A stretch of DNA of 64,000 nt from Odobenus rosmarus divergens (GCF_000321225.1 NW_004451652.1:574590-638589), one strand, 5' to 3'. Counted from the first letter of the stretch, positions 34,330 through 45,993 are shown. Numbers and translations are program-made. The notes: generated by a model not told the origin, from the letters alone.

Positions 34330-35330
34330 AACTTTCCTTTTAAAATCATGTGATTTTTTTTATCGTTTATCATAAGGGTTTTATTGATACTAAGCATTCA
34401 CTTGTTAGTATGTTTAACATTTCCACAAAAAATGTAAAAATGGCTGAATTTCCAGTTTTGCTGATTTGGCCTTGTAGGAAACTTATTTTTTTAAATCTCA
34501 GTTAGTTCTATGCTTCGTGTTTTGATTGGATAAGGTAATATATCCCATAGACAATTATAACTAAATTTGAAGAATGATGATAATTTATAAATATGAAATC
34601 TTAAAAAGTCAATGAATTTAGTAAATAAAAGTTTTCTCTACTACTAACAAAGGCCATAACATAGTCTCCTAACATCCTTGGGATTTGGAGGACATTTTGA
34701 ATTCATCCCAACATGAATAATAAAAAGGAATAAATGCAGACTTCAAACATCTGCCTCTATAACTTATTTTCAACAGCACTCCTTTCACTTTTGCAAACTG
34801 TTGGATGGATCCTGTCTGCTCTCAGGGCTTAGACACTGTGCTATTTTCCTTTTTCTCTAATCTGTGTTATCTTCACACCTGACCACTGCTAGATTTCTAG
34901 AAAATAGAAACTACAAAATAAATAAACCACCAGAATCAGCAGCAGCTAAAGAAAAATCAAATAAAAATAAGGAAGCAAAGAAAAGTCAAAGAAAATGCCT
35001 AAATTCCAAGCCAGATAAACCCACTTGCAATAATGGGAACCTTTAAACAAAAGTTAAAATCAGTGGATATCCCCCAAACCTTATACATCCGGGTGAGATT
35101 CATCTCTTCAGTTTCATTAATAAAAGAGTTATAACTTGAATAACTAGGGAAAAAATAAAAATACTTGAGTTATATTAGACTCTTGATTTCATCTGTTACA
35201 ATTAAAAATTACCTATATGAAGTCCCCAACATCTTGAGAAACTATCATTTTAATCTACACTTTGTCTCCTCATCAATTTAGTTGATAGTAGAAAAGTGTT
35301 ATTGGCTTCATTCCAGCACTTAATGGCTGC
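34330..35330. other. unassigned AT-rich sequence
   Basis: A Lys-rich frame of 60 codons at 34864-35046 reflects A-rich composition. No family is recognised. Confidence 0.4.
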
Positions 35331-35349
35331 CCCATGTGCTTTCTTTCTT

Positions 35350-35565
35350 TTTCTTTCTTTCTTTTTCTTTCTTTCTTTCTTTCTTTCTTAAGTTTTATTT
35401 ATTTATTTTTAGAGAGAGAACATGAGTGGGAAGGACAGAGGGAGAAGAAGAGAGAATCCCAAGCAGACTTCATGCTGAGCATAGAGCCCCATGGGGCTGA
35501 TCTCACGACCCTGAGCCAAAACCAGGAGTCCGATGCTTAACCAACTGTGCCACCCAGGCGTCCTG
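35350..35565 (-). mobile_element. SINEC with an expanded (TTTC)n tail
   Basis: Minus orientation. The tail side carries a TTTC microsatellite to about 35388, then 'agttttatttatttattttt', and the head ends 'gtgccacccaggcgtcc'. The 19-bp target duplication 'cccatgtgctttctttctt' lies at 35331-35349 and 35566-35584. Confidence 0.93.
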
Positions 35566-35589
35566 CCCATGTGCTTTCTTTCTTATTAA

Positions 35590-37790
35590 TTCATTTGCTT
35601 TTATAGATATAGATATATTTTATAGATAGAACTTAAGAGTAGGCAAGGCAAATATTAAGTAAACATTATTGGTTTTTACATAGGAGGAAACAGAGATTCT
35701 TATATGTTACTATGTCGAGGTACATATTTAGTCAATTGCAATTGACATGTTAATCATTATCTGTCTATACACAGCTCCGGTTGATCACATAACTCTGTCT
35801 TACTACAGTCTCAGCTAAATAAGCCCATAGGTTGACCGTATGTTTATGATAATCTGCAGGGACAGACTCTGGGCAAACCTTAAAAAGAGGAACAATATAT
35901 ATCTTCCTTAGAATTTTGGTATCAAGATACTGAGAAACCTAAGTCATTCAGAATTCAGGTCTAGAACTTATGGGTGGTAATACAGAGTTGAGCAGGTATC
36001 CAGGTTGGGCTGTGGTAAAAATGGGTAAGCAGAGAAAGATGATAAAAAATATTATAGTTTGAACATATTCATAGAGTAAAATTAAGGGAAACAGTGCAGG
36101 CAGTTCTTCAAAGACTAAGTACTTGGTTTCCAATTCTGCAGTCCCAGGTCATAAGAAGCCCAACTATACTTCTTTTTCTGTTTTAGTATTCTGGGATAGT
36201 TTGTATTCTTTAATAAACCTATCTTTTATTTTGTTAATTTGAGTAGGGTTTGCTTCTTGCAAATAAAGGAGCCTTGTCAGGAGCAATGATTTAGATTATC
36301 CTGGGCCAGTCATCATATTACTTGTTAAGAGCTCAAGGTAACAAAGACAACCAAAAATGACATATTAAAAGGATGCAATGTAGTATAAGCCTCTTCTTGA
36401 TAAATATGGAAGTCAGATATTTTGTAAGTTTGGTATTAGAGAGGTTGACACTGTTTTATTAAAAAAGGAAGCAATATTTAACTGGAGAAATAATAAAATC
36501 AAGCCTTGCTATTACACAATCCACAAGTGATGTCATGCTTTTTAGCATTCTTTTATTGTTTTAGTACTCTTTCATTGTCTTCCAATGAAGAAGAATTGGG
36601 TCAGCGACGGGGTTGTGAGAATCATTCATACTTCAATTATATATTTTTGAAAATTATGTCTTAGAAAATTATACATATTGAGACATATAAAAGAGTGGGG
36701 ATTTTCTAGAATCTGGAAAAGCAGAATTTTTCTCTTTCAAAACAAATGTAATTAGATGAGATGGAAAATTTTAGCAGCAACATTTAGGAAACATGCCTAT
36801 ATCACCAATAAACAAACCATGCACAAAACCAATAGCACTTCAGGCACACAAATGGTGAGTTTTTTTTAGAGTTTTGATTTCCTGTCCCTTTCTTGGAATA
36901 CATTGGATTCAGCCTCTGGATTTTCCCTAAGATTCCTTCATCATGTGTTTAAACATCTTTTGGTGAAAAGTTGTTGGCTATTTTTAAAAGAATATGTTTA
37001 TTTACAAGGGTAAGATTGAGCACATGTATATTAATGAGTACAGGACAGGAAAATTTGGTCTTTGCTAATCTTGAGAAAGATCATTATCTGTGCCTTAGCC
37101 TTAATTTACCAATCTTAGTTCTTTTGAAAATTTATACTGTAATGTAAGAATGAAACGAGTTTGGATTTTAAGACTCAGAGGGTGAGTGCCTCCCTCTGCT
37201 TCCTGATATTTGTGTTGGAAGTGATGAGAAGCCTCTGGTGAGATGTGTTACTTTTCACAGCTCTGGCTTCCTAATCTGTAAGAAAATTTTCTCATTGTCC
37301 ATCATTCTTGTGTTCTCTTCTTAGATATTAACATAATACTGATTATTTAAAATCCATTTCTTACTTCCTGAAAAATTTAAGTGGCTTCTGTCAAAGTGAA
37401 AAAGAAGAAGGGTAAAAAATATCCAAAATCGTATTTATGTAGAATAAAAGAAACAAATGATAAAGTAAAAGAATGATTATATTTTTAAATGTCTTTACTG
37501 ATGAAATCACAAAATGCTTTTTGGTAGTCAAGGCAAAGATTGATCTATAATGGGTTACATATAATTCTCATTATTTTTAGGAAATGAACTAACTAGTTCT
37601 TCAGGACGTATAATCCATACCCACTCCCTGCTGGAAGCTCTCAAAAAAGTCTCAAAATCTTTCTTTGGGGAACACAAATGGAGTATGTATGTGATTGTAT
37701 TTTTGCAGTTTAAGCAATTTAATAATTTGGACTTTGATAAAAAGTTTAAGACTTAAACATTCTATAAAGAAAATTCTACGGGACACATTA
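35590..37790. other. mostly unassigned, with a possible LTR end at 36100-36290
   Basis: 'ggtttgcttcttgcaaataa' at about 36247 resembles the 3' end of an old LTR. The rest is AT-rich without recognised features. Three phrases near 36637-36690 share 'aaattat'. Confidence 0.35.
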
Positions 37791-37807
37791 TAATTTGCAA
37801 ATATTTT

Positions 37808-38003
37808 ATTTTATTTTATTTTAAAGATTTTATTTATTTATTTGCGAGAAAGAGAGGGAGAGAGCACAAGTAGCGGGAGGGGCAGAGAGAGAGGCAGAAG
37901 CAGACTCCCTACTGAGCAGGGAGCCTGGCCCAGGGCTTGACCCCAGGACCCTGAGATCATGACCTGAGCTCAAGGCAGACCACTGAGCCACTCAGACACC
38001 CCC
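37808..38003 (-). mobile_element. SINEC (tRNA-derived carnivore SINE)
   Basis: Minus orientation: 'attttattttaaagatttta' tail, 'gatcatgacctgagct', head ending 'gagccactcagacacccc'. Target duplication 37791-37807 and 38004-38020 ('taatttgcaaatatttt' / 'taatttgcaagtatttt') with one mismatch. Confidence 0.96.
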
Positions 38004-38029
38004 TAATTTGCAAGTATTTTTTTTTTGCA

Positions 38030-38495
38030 AGGTGACTTTGCCCCCTTTGCCATCAAGAAATGGAGTGTACCCTTACTTATACTTGAATTTGGCCTTCCTA
38101 ATTTGTTTTGACCAATAGAAAGCAACTTCTAAGCCTAGTACTTAAGGGGTCTTGCAGATTCTTTTTCACTCATTGGGAATCTAATGGCCATGTAAAGAAG
38201 TCAAGGCTACTCTATCAGAAAGGGTATGTGAGGATACCCTGGAGGATAAAAGGTCACATGGAAGAAAAAGGAAGGATCTTAGCTGACAATCAGCACCAAC
38301 TGCTTAAAGGTGCGAATGAAGTCTTCTGGGATGTTCCATCCCTAGCTGAATTCCCAGCTGAATGTGGCCATATGAGTGATTCCAGTCAACGCTAAGTGGA
38401 GCAGAATGTCAACTGGTAGAATTAAAAGAATTGTTGTTTAACTAACTTTTGGGATGGTTTACTATGGAGCAGTAGATAATTGATGTGGATTTTTG
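38030..38495 (+). mobile_element. old LTR-like repeat
   Basis: 'gttttgaccaatagaaagca', 'atggccatgtaaagaagtca', 'ctactctatcagaaagggta' and the end 'ggatggtttactatggagca' plus 'gtagataattgatg' resemble a mammalian LTR whose 3' end reads 'agcaatagataactgatac'. The 95-codon frame at 38108-38395 lies within it and is not taken as a gene. Confidence 0.6.
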
Positions 38496-38496
38496 G

Positions 38497-38850
38497 CAAA
38501 TATTTTTTTCCTAGTCTGTGACTTGTGTTTTTATTCTCCTTAACAATGTCTTTTGCAGAGCAGAAAATTTTAATTTTAATGAAGTTCTGCTTATCAGTTC
38601 TTTCTTTTGTGGACTATGCTTTTGGTGTTGTATCTAAAAAGTCATCATCAAACTTAAGGTCATCTAGATTTTTTTCTTATGTTATCTCCAAGGAGTTTTA
38701 TAGTGGAGTGGTTTGCATTTAAGTCTGCAATCCATTCTGAGTTAATGTTTGTGAAGAATCTAAGGTTTGTGTCTAGGTTCATTTTTTTTCCATGGGGATG
38801 TTTTTCCACCACCAGTTGTTAAAAAGATTATCTCTTCTTCATTATATTCT
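38497..38850 (-). mobile_element. old L1 fragment
   Basis: 'tgtcttttgcagagcagaaa', 'tcagttctttcttttgtgga', 'gtcatcatcaaacttaaggt' and 'tccaccaccagttgttaaaa' are the reverse-strand reading of the distal L1 ORF2/3' part. The plus frame of 65 codons is an antisense shadow. Confidence 0.7.
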
Positions 38851-38859
38851 GAAAGAGGC

Positions 38860-39655
38860 TATATTTTAATTAAAAAGAAAACAGTATTACAAACAAAATA
38901 GTAAACTTTATGTGGTGATGGTGTGTGTGTGTATATATGTGTGTGTTACTATGTAAATGCTTCCTTATTATAAATGTGTGCAGTCAATAGTCCACTTTAT
39001 AAAGACATATCTAAAGAAGAGCAGGCAGGAATGGATAATTACCTGGCTTTCATTATGGGATATCCAGTGAAAGTCTCATGGTGATATTTCCTGATTCTCT
39101 GCAATAGAACAGGGATTAAATCTTGTGTCATTTAAATGAATTAGGGGATAGAATCCATAAAAGGAAGTATCCTAGGGATTCCTCAATCTTTAATTTATCT
39201 CATATTTTGTTAGGCAGTGAAGAGCTTTCTAGATTTCCTCAACACAGTAGGCTTCTCAATTCTGTTCCCATTCTTGAAGAAAGCATTTTAAGAAATCCAT
39301 GGGGCTCCCCATGCAGGGAATGTGAGCCAAGATCCCCAACAGAAATGGGGACATCCAGTGGGAATTCACCCACTTCCAAGGGAGTGCCCCTTCCCACCTG
39401 GGGAATACCTGGAGCGTTACTCTCCTAATTCTAAAACAGTGGGGTGTTTGTGGATATACATGAATTTTTCTTGAAATTGTGGTGATGACTAATTGCTCCA
39501 GGTTGCCAAGGTCTGCTTATGACTTCAGATGACAAAATTCCTGATTGTAGAATTGACTCTAGTATTTATTTTCTGCTTCCATCATGTGGTTCTGAGAAAT
39601 CAACTTTCCACCTCTGGCCTACATCCTGTTTCCACTTCTTCAGAGTCTCAACTAC
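38860..39655. other. unassigned sequence with a (TG)n run
   Basis: A TG/TA microsatellite lies at about 38924-38946. The 101-codon frame at 39123-39428 has a Pro/Ser-rich end and no recognised family. Confidence 0.4.
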
Positions 39656-39746
39656 TAAAGAAAAAGAAAGATGGGGAGGAGCGTGAGGGAGAAGGCAAAG
39701 GAGAAAAGGAGGGAGGGAGAGAGGGAGGAAGGAAGGAAGAAAATTG
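39656..39746 (+). repeat. GA-rich low-complexity tract
   Basis: Repeats of 'gaggga' and 'gaagga' type. The open frame reading through it gives a Glu/Lys/Gly-rich tail. Confidence 0.85.
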
Positions 39747-39749
39747 AGA

Positions 39750-40345
39750 GATCAGTGAGTAGGGAGATGGATAAGTAAAACCTGAGTTTAGATGTAGTTT
39801 TAGGTTTTGTCTGCTAGGCCTCTTCTGACTTGTCCAATTTTATGGTTTCTTTGCCAAATCTCCTAAATATGAATTCAAAACAGCATGTTTCTTTAATGTG
39901 TATTATTGCTGAGTTGTTTTGTGGCTTTGTCGTAAAAGTCTGGTTTCAAAAACAATATGAAAGCAAACGTTCTCAGAAGGATTGTGAGGTTTCATCTAAA
40001 ACCAGAAATGGAAACAAGGATGAATAACTCACCACAGAAGAAAAACGAAACCTCTCTATACAATATGACCTAGCCAAAAAAAAAAAGTGGAAATGCATTT
40101 CATAATTTGTCAGAAGTTTAAGGGGCATACAGCAGATGTATTTTTGACTCCAAATTAGCTGAATTTCTTCTTGTTTCAAGTTTCAAAATGAAATACTTTC
40201 TCACAGTTTTAGTGTAGAGTCCGTGAAACTGATAAATACTGTGTTTTGTATTTACTGGATAGATAAATAGACACATTCCTAAGTATTCATATAGACATAA
40301 TTATTCTAACTAAAAACGTTCTATGCTTAGGGGGATATATTTTTG
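39750..40345. other. unassigned sequence
   Basis: No gene or repeat is recognised. Confidence 0.4.
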
Positions 40346-40349
40346 TATT

Positions 40350-40536
40350 TTTATTTTTTAAGATTTTATTTATTTGAGAGAGAGAGAGAGCATGAGCTGG
40401 GGGAGAGGCAGATGGAGAGGGAGAGGCAGACTCCCCACTGAGCAGGGAGCCTGATGCAGGACTGGATCCAGGACCCTGGGATCGTGACCTGAGCCTAAGG
40501 CAGATGCTTAACCTACTGAGCCACCCAGGTGCCCCA
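40350..40536 (-). mobile_element. SINEC (tRNA-derived carnivore SINE)
   Basis: Minus orientation: 'taagattttatttatttgag' tail, 'gagcagggagcctgatgcag', 'gggatcgtgacctgagcc', head ending 'gagccacccaggtgcccc'. Target duplication is not clear. Confidence 0.94.
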
Positions 40537-40539
40537 AGT

Positions 40540-40964
40540 AGATTTCATTTTTACAGTATCATTTTTATTTTAAAATTTTTTTAACAATTCAGATTCTCCT
40601 TTTTTATTTATGAGAGAGTATCATTTTTAAAGATTTTTTCCCTTTGAACTAAAATGCTGGAAGAAAATGCCATTGATATAACCATCACTACACGTAACTC
40701 ATTGTTGCATATTTGTAAGTTTAAAGTTCCTAGAATTATGACTTCATGTTTTATGCATTTAACTACCAGATAATGCATAGGGGATAGCAAATCCTTGTTG
40801 TAACAATACTTGATTGGGCAGGAGGTAATATTTTGGTTTTTCCCATATGACTTGATATTTCTATAAAAACTTTTAATATGGATATTAAAGTTTCAAGCTT
40901 ACAAAATTTTGTAAAATAGAACAAGATTTATAAATTATTTGTTTATATTTTTCCCTATTTATTA
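40540..40964. other. unassigned AT-rich sequence
   Basis: No gene or repeat is recognised. Confidence 0.4.
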
Positions 40965-41080
40965 CTCTCTCTCCTTCTCTCTCTTTTTGTGTGTATGTGT
41001 GTGTTTGTGTGTGTGTCTGAATATGTATGGGAAAATATGTATTCTGTACATGTGTGTGTGTGCATATGTATATATGTTAG
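40965..41080. repeat. CT, TG and TA simple-repeat cluster
   Basis: 'ctctctccttctctctcttt' is followed by interrupted (TG)n and (TA)n runs to about 41078. Confidence 0.8.
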
Positions 41081-42204
41081 AGGGTATGAGGTGATGTCAT
41101 GTGTATATAGGATTATTGTTATATGGAAAAATTCAACTTATTTTTTGTTGCTTTCAGTGATCAGATAGTCAATATACTGTATATAAACTTGAGCCAGCCT
41201 TTGGTTCAATATAAGGAAGACTTTTCCATTGTCTCAGCTGTTCATAAATATGATAGTTACTTTGTTGACAAGTAAATACCTCCTTTACCAGGTGCTGAGA
41301 CAGAATTAATTTTTATTGAGGACGTAGTAGAGAAGAATTAGAAATTGTCTAAGCTCCCATAGTGATAGAAAAGAAAAACAATTTAAATTTGTGAAGCAGC
41401 TTTTTAGCTTTTGACATGAGTTTAATTTGTGGAGAAGAAAGGTAGCCATCTTATACTACACTCTGTGTTCTAAATTTATATGAAAGAGGCAAATACAATG
41501 GAAATAAGTGTTACTTCTTCAATACTTTCCAAAACACCTTCAGATCATGGAGTTAACATAAACTCTTACATCTTTTACACCTCTGAAGAGAAAAAGTAAT
41601 TAAAACCATTATGTTGAAGAATTTTAACTTCCTAAAATGTCATCAAAAGATAAATCGGGGCTTAGCAGAAAAGTGAGGAAAAGAATGTTATTTATTAATA
41701 ATCGTTGAAATAACAATGAATAATCGTGTTAGTAAGTTTTAGTGTTAAATGCATTTTGTTGTATTTGAAATGTTTTACAATTGGTAATCCATGTTTGGTT
41801 TTATGTGCTAACACCCTATTAATTATAACATTTGATTCTCTTATTCTTCAAGCATGCCAGATAAAGTTCACTTAACTCCTCTTTTTTTAATCTGCCCCCA
41901 AAATTATCAAACAGACTAACATCTGCTTTGTATTATGGTGGCTCACTCTTTTTCTGGGCACCTGTCCCCAATACACACAGACTCGGGAACTCACGCTCAT
42001 ACATGCCATTGGTATGTTTTACCTATTACACAGTACACATATATGTATATACATGTATTATTGTGTATATGTATATACACATAAAGCTACATATGCTCAT
42101 ACTTGTATAATATGTTTGTGTATGTAAATGTAATACAGAGAGAGGCAGAGGCACCAAGAGACAGAGAAAATTGTTTTAGCAAGATCTTCTAAAATAATAA
42201 GACT
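41081..42204. other. unassigned, with a TA/CA-rich stretch at 42030-42130
   Basis: Alternating 'atatgtatatacatg' runs near 42040-42085 are simple repeat. Nothing else is recognised. Confidence 0.4.
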
Positions 42205-42398
42205 TGACAGTTGCTGAGTACTCAGTGCTAAACAATATGCTAAGTACTTTAAATGCCTTATCTTGCTAAATGCTCATAACTCCTTGAAATCCTACCGTGT
42301 CTTTCTTTTTAAAGATTTTAGAACTACTGTATGGTAGAATGAAAATACACAATTGGTCAGTGTGATTCTAGCTGTTCTTAACCACTGTACCACATGGT
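42205..42398 (-). mobile_element. MIR SINE, diverged
   Basis: 'gctgagtactcagtgctaaa', 'tgctaagtactttaaatgcc', 'tgtgattctagctgttctta' and 'accactgtaccacatgg' in minus MIR order. Confidence 0.7.
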
Positions 42399-42504
42399 TG
42401 TTAATGACCCACACAAACACTGTCTTTTCCTTTTCCACTTAGACACAAATTCATGTCTGCATATCACAGTACTCCCCTATACTTATCTGTTCCTATGTCT
42501 ATGA

Positions 42505-42721
42505 AGAGTGGTTGTTCTCAACTGGGAAGAGTTTTGCCCTGGTGGGATATATGGCAATGTCTGAAGACATTTTTAGTTATCATTACTGAGCGGGTATTAA
42601 CAGCAAAGGCCAAGGATGATGGAAACATCCTACAATAGGGACATTTCCTCAAACCTACACACATACAACAAAGAATTATCTGGTCCAATATGTTAGTAGT
42701 GACAATATTGAGAAACCTTGA
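42505..42721 (-). mobile_element. hAT-type DNA transposon, near full length (same family as 2203)
   Basis: The reverse of the family: 'gagtggttgttctcaactgg', 'ggcaatgtctgaagacattt', 'aacatcctacaatagggac', 'caaagaattatctggtccaa' and end 'gacaatattgagaaacctt'. Both terminal inverted-repeat-like ends are visible. The 61-codon frame is by chance. Confidence 0.8.
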
Positions 42722-42724
42722 TCT

Positions 42725-43510
42725 GGAGAGGCATATAGTTGAAGAGAAATAGAAATATTTATGTGTGTGTACTTAACATAATGATTTCTCATTAGGGATC
42801 CCTTTTAGGTTGTTAGAAGACAATAGCTCTCAGAATGTTTTAGAATTCTAGTAGGTTATTTTGACTCACAAAACATAGTAGTTTTATTTCTAATTCAGAG
42901 GACAGTATTACCACATTGTCCTTGGTACCCACCTGTGTTATATGTCCAAAATGTCTTGACTTGGTATTATAGACCATATATATATATATACACATTTTTT
43001 TTAAATCCCACAAACTTGGACAAAAAACCTGTTGAGAAGTCATCTTTGTCTTGGCCCAGTTGGCATGAGTTGATCTATATTGTGATGGGACGAGATAGAA
43101 TATCCAGCATTAAAGGAACAAGTCTTCTCTACATAATCATTTACTGCTTTGAAATTGCTCAAGACCGTCTCCTCTCTCTTAACTGGCTACAGCAGACCAC
43201 ATTTCACATATTCAAAAGACCAACAGGTCATGTCAAACTACAGTACCCTTTGGCCTAACAGCCTTTCTAGTAATGTGAATCTTCTGAAATGGGATTTAAT
43301 TCTCAACTTTGCAATTTGGGTCGTCAACAACCATGAACAAGTCTGGGAGGAAGAGTTATTGGAAATGAAAAAAAAAAAAAAACCTATGAATTTTGGAAAA
43401 GATTTATATAGGTCAATGCATATGAAATTGAGAAATTGTGACATTTTTAACCTATAAAAATGGCAATTTCATGTAGTTTGACCAATAGTGGTTTTGGTCC
43501 TTGAACATAA
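42725..43510. other. unassigned sequence
   Basis: A (TA)n run lies at 42975-42991. Overlapping frames of 102 and 107 codons at 42935-43457 have no recognised features and end near an A run at 43369-43382. Confidence 0.35.
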
Positions 43511-43663
43511 AACAGTAATGAAGAGCAGCAGCTCTGCGGTTAACCTGTATTAATTGTTTAGATTCTGGCTTTACATCTTATTGCTTGTGAATTGAGAGCA
43601 TTGTTTGACCTGTTTAGATATCAGTTGCCTAAAGCCTTCAGTTTGCATATTTACTAAATATGT
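43511..43663 (+). mobile_element. MIR SINE, 5' half
   Basis: 'agcagctctgcggttaacct', 'gattctggctttacatctta' and 'aaagccttcagtttgcatat' follow the MIR 5' part. It is interrupted by the L2 end at 43664. Confidence 0.6.
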
Positions 43664-43794
43664 ATATTTTGTTTGTCTTCACAAAAGCAAGGAACTTACC
43701 TATTTTCTTATAGTTTCATGCTCATTTCTTAGTGCTAGACAGAGCAGCTGTGGTCTATGCATTATACATTTGTTGAATGCATGAATGCATGAAG
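43664..43794 (+). mobile_element. L2 LINE 3' tail inside a MIR
   Basis: 'cttcacaaaagcaaggaact' and 'catttgttgaatgcatgaat' with the TGAATG-type terminal repeat match the end of L2. Confidence 0.55.
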
Positions 43795-43906
43795 AATATG
43801 ATATTTACTTCATAGAATTGTTGTGAAACTTAAATGAGATCATGTATATTAAAGTTCTCAGTTTATATACTAAGTGTTAAATGTTAGATGTGGTTATTAT
43901 TAATTC
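43795..43906 (+). mobile_element. MIR SINE, 3' half
   Basis: 'acttcatagaattgttgtga', 'aacttaaatgagatcatgta', 'actaagtgttaaatgttaga' are the MIR 3' part, collinear with the piece ending at 43663. Confidence 0.7.
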
Positions 43907-44034
43907 AAAAAAGAGCAAGAGATTCCAGATAAGTTTTAGAGGGTTGTTTTTTTTTTTTTCTGTTTTCATGTATTTTTACCTTCACTTTGAAAGTACATTT
44001 TTGGTTCAGTGCCATTACTCTAAAGTTCTATCTG

Positions 44035-44160
44035 ATCCTGGTGAACTTGCATGTCAGAGTCTCTTACCACACTTTGAGAAATGTGGCCCTAAATTTTTTT
44101 GTGCATATATCACTCTGTAATTGTTTACTGAATGAATAAATGAATGAATAAATAAATTCA
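44035..44160 (+). repeat. tract homologous to 44950-45280, ends in (TGAA)n
   Basis: 'cctggtgaacttg', 'tctcttaccacactttgaga', 'aatgtggccctaaatttttt' and the 'tgaatgaataaatgaatg' run match the second tract step by step. The first part resembles the end of a MER3-type hAT element. Confidence 0.65.
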
Positions 44161-44809
44161 CTTCCCCTTTTCTCTACTTTCGCCTTTCTCCTCTAGACTG
44201 TGAGAGAATACATTTTCTTCAAAAATACCTATAACTAGGCAGATTTCTTTTGCAAACAGACGCAGTTCCAGGAAGCCATCTAGTGTCTTACTCAGTTTTT
44301 AGTCACCTTCTTTCCTACGCGGAGTCCCCTGGTTCCTTGGCCACATGACTTAATCTTCTTGATGTCTATTTATCTTGGGCAGGATCACATCTTTGTGTGC
44401 ATGCCATGAGGATGATGATGGCGCTGCACTATTCACTAATTCACAACTTGTTTAAAAGCTGACATTCTTTGGTAAACTAGGAAGTAGTAAAACAGAGCAG
44501 TCAGTATTAATGAATCAATTCTCAAAATTATATACTTAGCTATACTTGTTTCTTGTTTCACTGAGATTGTTTTCATACAAAATTTCGTACCCTACAGCAC
44601 TTCTGGACCAGAGTCTCAGCATCTTTAAGATGGCTAATATTCAGAGATGTCTAGTTTCACAATCACTGAGAGAATTTCTAGAAGTTACACTTTCCTGGGC
44701 TATACCCAATGGAAACAATGACTCAGTAGGTGAAGGAAGGGGTTCAGGTATCTATATATATAGGTGGCATATATATACAGACCATCCTTGTTAGAATCTT
44801 TGTCCTAGA
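44161..44809. other. unassigned sequence
   Basis: No gene or repeat is recognised. A TA-rich run lies at about 44750-44778. Confidence 0.4.
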
Positions 44810-44810
44810 A

Positions 44811-44997
44811 CACGGTTTCTGAAATTTCAGCTGAATTATGAATCACCTGTGGGACTTATTAACCATGAGGGTATCCAAGCTTTATCTCAATAAGCCTGAT
44901 GCAGTAGTTTCAAGGTGGAACAATTAAATCTGCATTTTTAGTAAATGGCCTGGTCAACCTGTGTCTCATATTCTCTTACCAACCACATTTTGACTTT
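44811..44997 (+). mobile_element. MER3-like hAT element, left part
   Basis: 'gaattatgaatcacctgtgg', 'aataagcctgatgcagtagt', 'aaatctgcatttttagtaaa' and 'cttaccaaccacattttgac' follow the MER3-type layout. The end is displaced to 45197 by a SINEC. Confidence 0.55.
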
Positions 44998-45196
44998 GGG
45001 CACCTGGGTGGCTCAGTCGTTAAGCGTCTGCCTTCAGCTCAGGTCATGATCCCAGGGTCCTGGGATGGAGCCCCGCATCAGGCTCCCTGCTCGGTGGGAA
45101 GCCCATTTCTCCCTCTCCCACTCCCCCTGCTTGTGTTCCCTCTCTCGCTGTCTCTTTCTCTGTCAAATAAATAAATAAAATCTTTAAAAAAAAAAA
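44998..45196 (+). mobile_element. SINEC inserted in the MER3-like element
   Basis: Head 'gggcacctgggtggctcagt', body 'gctcaggtcatgatcccagg', tail 'caaataaataaataaaatct' plus A run. The flanks rejoin the duplicated tract when the SINEC is ignored. The minus-strand frame here is the translated SINE and the adjoining repeat. Confidence 0.95.
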
Positions 45197-45248
45197 AGAA
45201 ATGTGACTCTAAATTTTTTGCACATGTAGCACATTGCAAATTCTTTAG

Positions 45249-45280
45249 TGAATGAATAAATGAATGAATGAATGAATGCA
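45249..45280. repeat. (TGAA)n microsatellite
   Basis: 'tgaatgaataaatgaatgaa' run, a partner of the run at 44128-44159. Confidence 0.85.
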
Positions 45281-45283
45281 ACC

Positions 45284-45382
45284 CCCCTCATAGAATTATT
45301 GTGAGGCTTAAATGAGATAATATATAATGTACTAAGTATACTATAAATGTTCAGTGTTAGCCCTAATTATGATTAGTTTGAA
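45284..45382 (+). mobile_element. MIR SINE, 3' half
   Basis: 'cctcatagaattattgtgag', 'gcttaaatgagataatatat' and 'ataaatgttcagtgttag' are the MIR 3' end. Confidence 0.7.
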
Positions 45383-45739
45383 AAAAGCCATAAATCCAGA
45401 TGTTTTGAAATTTTTTTTCCTTTTCCACATTTATCATTGTTGTCCTCATCAGTTACTCTACCATTAGTGTATAGTTAGTGAGAGAGTCAAAGTTAAACAA
45501 ATAATTACATAAATTATTATTTGGCTCATTAAGGTAAAGCAATAAATAAAGCATTTAGGTTCTATGGTAATAAATGGGGCAGGTTAATTTAGTTTGAGAA
45601 TTTGAAGGCGTTTTCTGGACAAAAAAAGAGTTGTTGTTGTTGTTGTTTTTTTAACTAGAACTTGAAGCATAAGTAGGGACAAGCCAGATAAAAAGTAAAG
45701 GAAAAAGAGTCTAAAGTAACAGAAACAGCACGCACAAAA

Positions 45740-45993
45740 TCCATTTGTTCGTAGAATTGCTTAGAGGTGGACAGGAGGGGGTAAGGGCCCTGAGGAGACT
45801 GTTGCCTTAATCCATGGAAGGGATGATGGTGACTTGCGGTAGGGGGTGGCAGTAGTAGGGGGAAAATGTGGAGAGATTCATAATCTATATTGGAAGTGGA
45901 AGCACGGTTTTTAGTAAAGAACTGACTGAGAGCAGTGGATGAGGAAATGGAGATGTTGGGGTGATTTCTAGGTTTCTGGCATAAACTGATGAG
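45740..45993. other. purine-rich ancient repeat, left of a MER5A
   Basis: 'ccatggaagggatgatggtg' and 'gatttctaggtttctggcat' belong to an ancient mammalian repeat that I recognise by pattern but cannot name. It resumes at 46167 and runs to about 46400 ('gaagttggatacatggtctg', 'ggtatttgaagccatggg'). Confidence 0.4.

Noticed and set aside
34864..35046. Lys-rich 60-codon frame
   Set aside because: Explained by A-rich composition; no recognised domain.
38108..38395. 95-codon plus frame as a possible gene
   Set aside because: It coincides with an old LTR-like repeat.
43238..43457. Overlapping frames on both strands around an A run
   Set aside because: Mutually overlapping frames with low-complexity content; no support for either.
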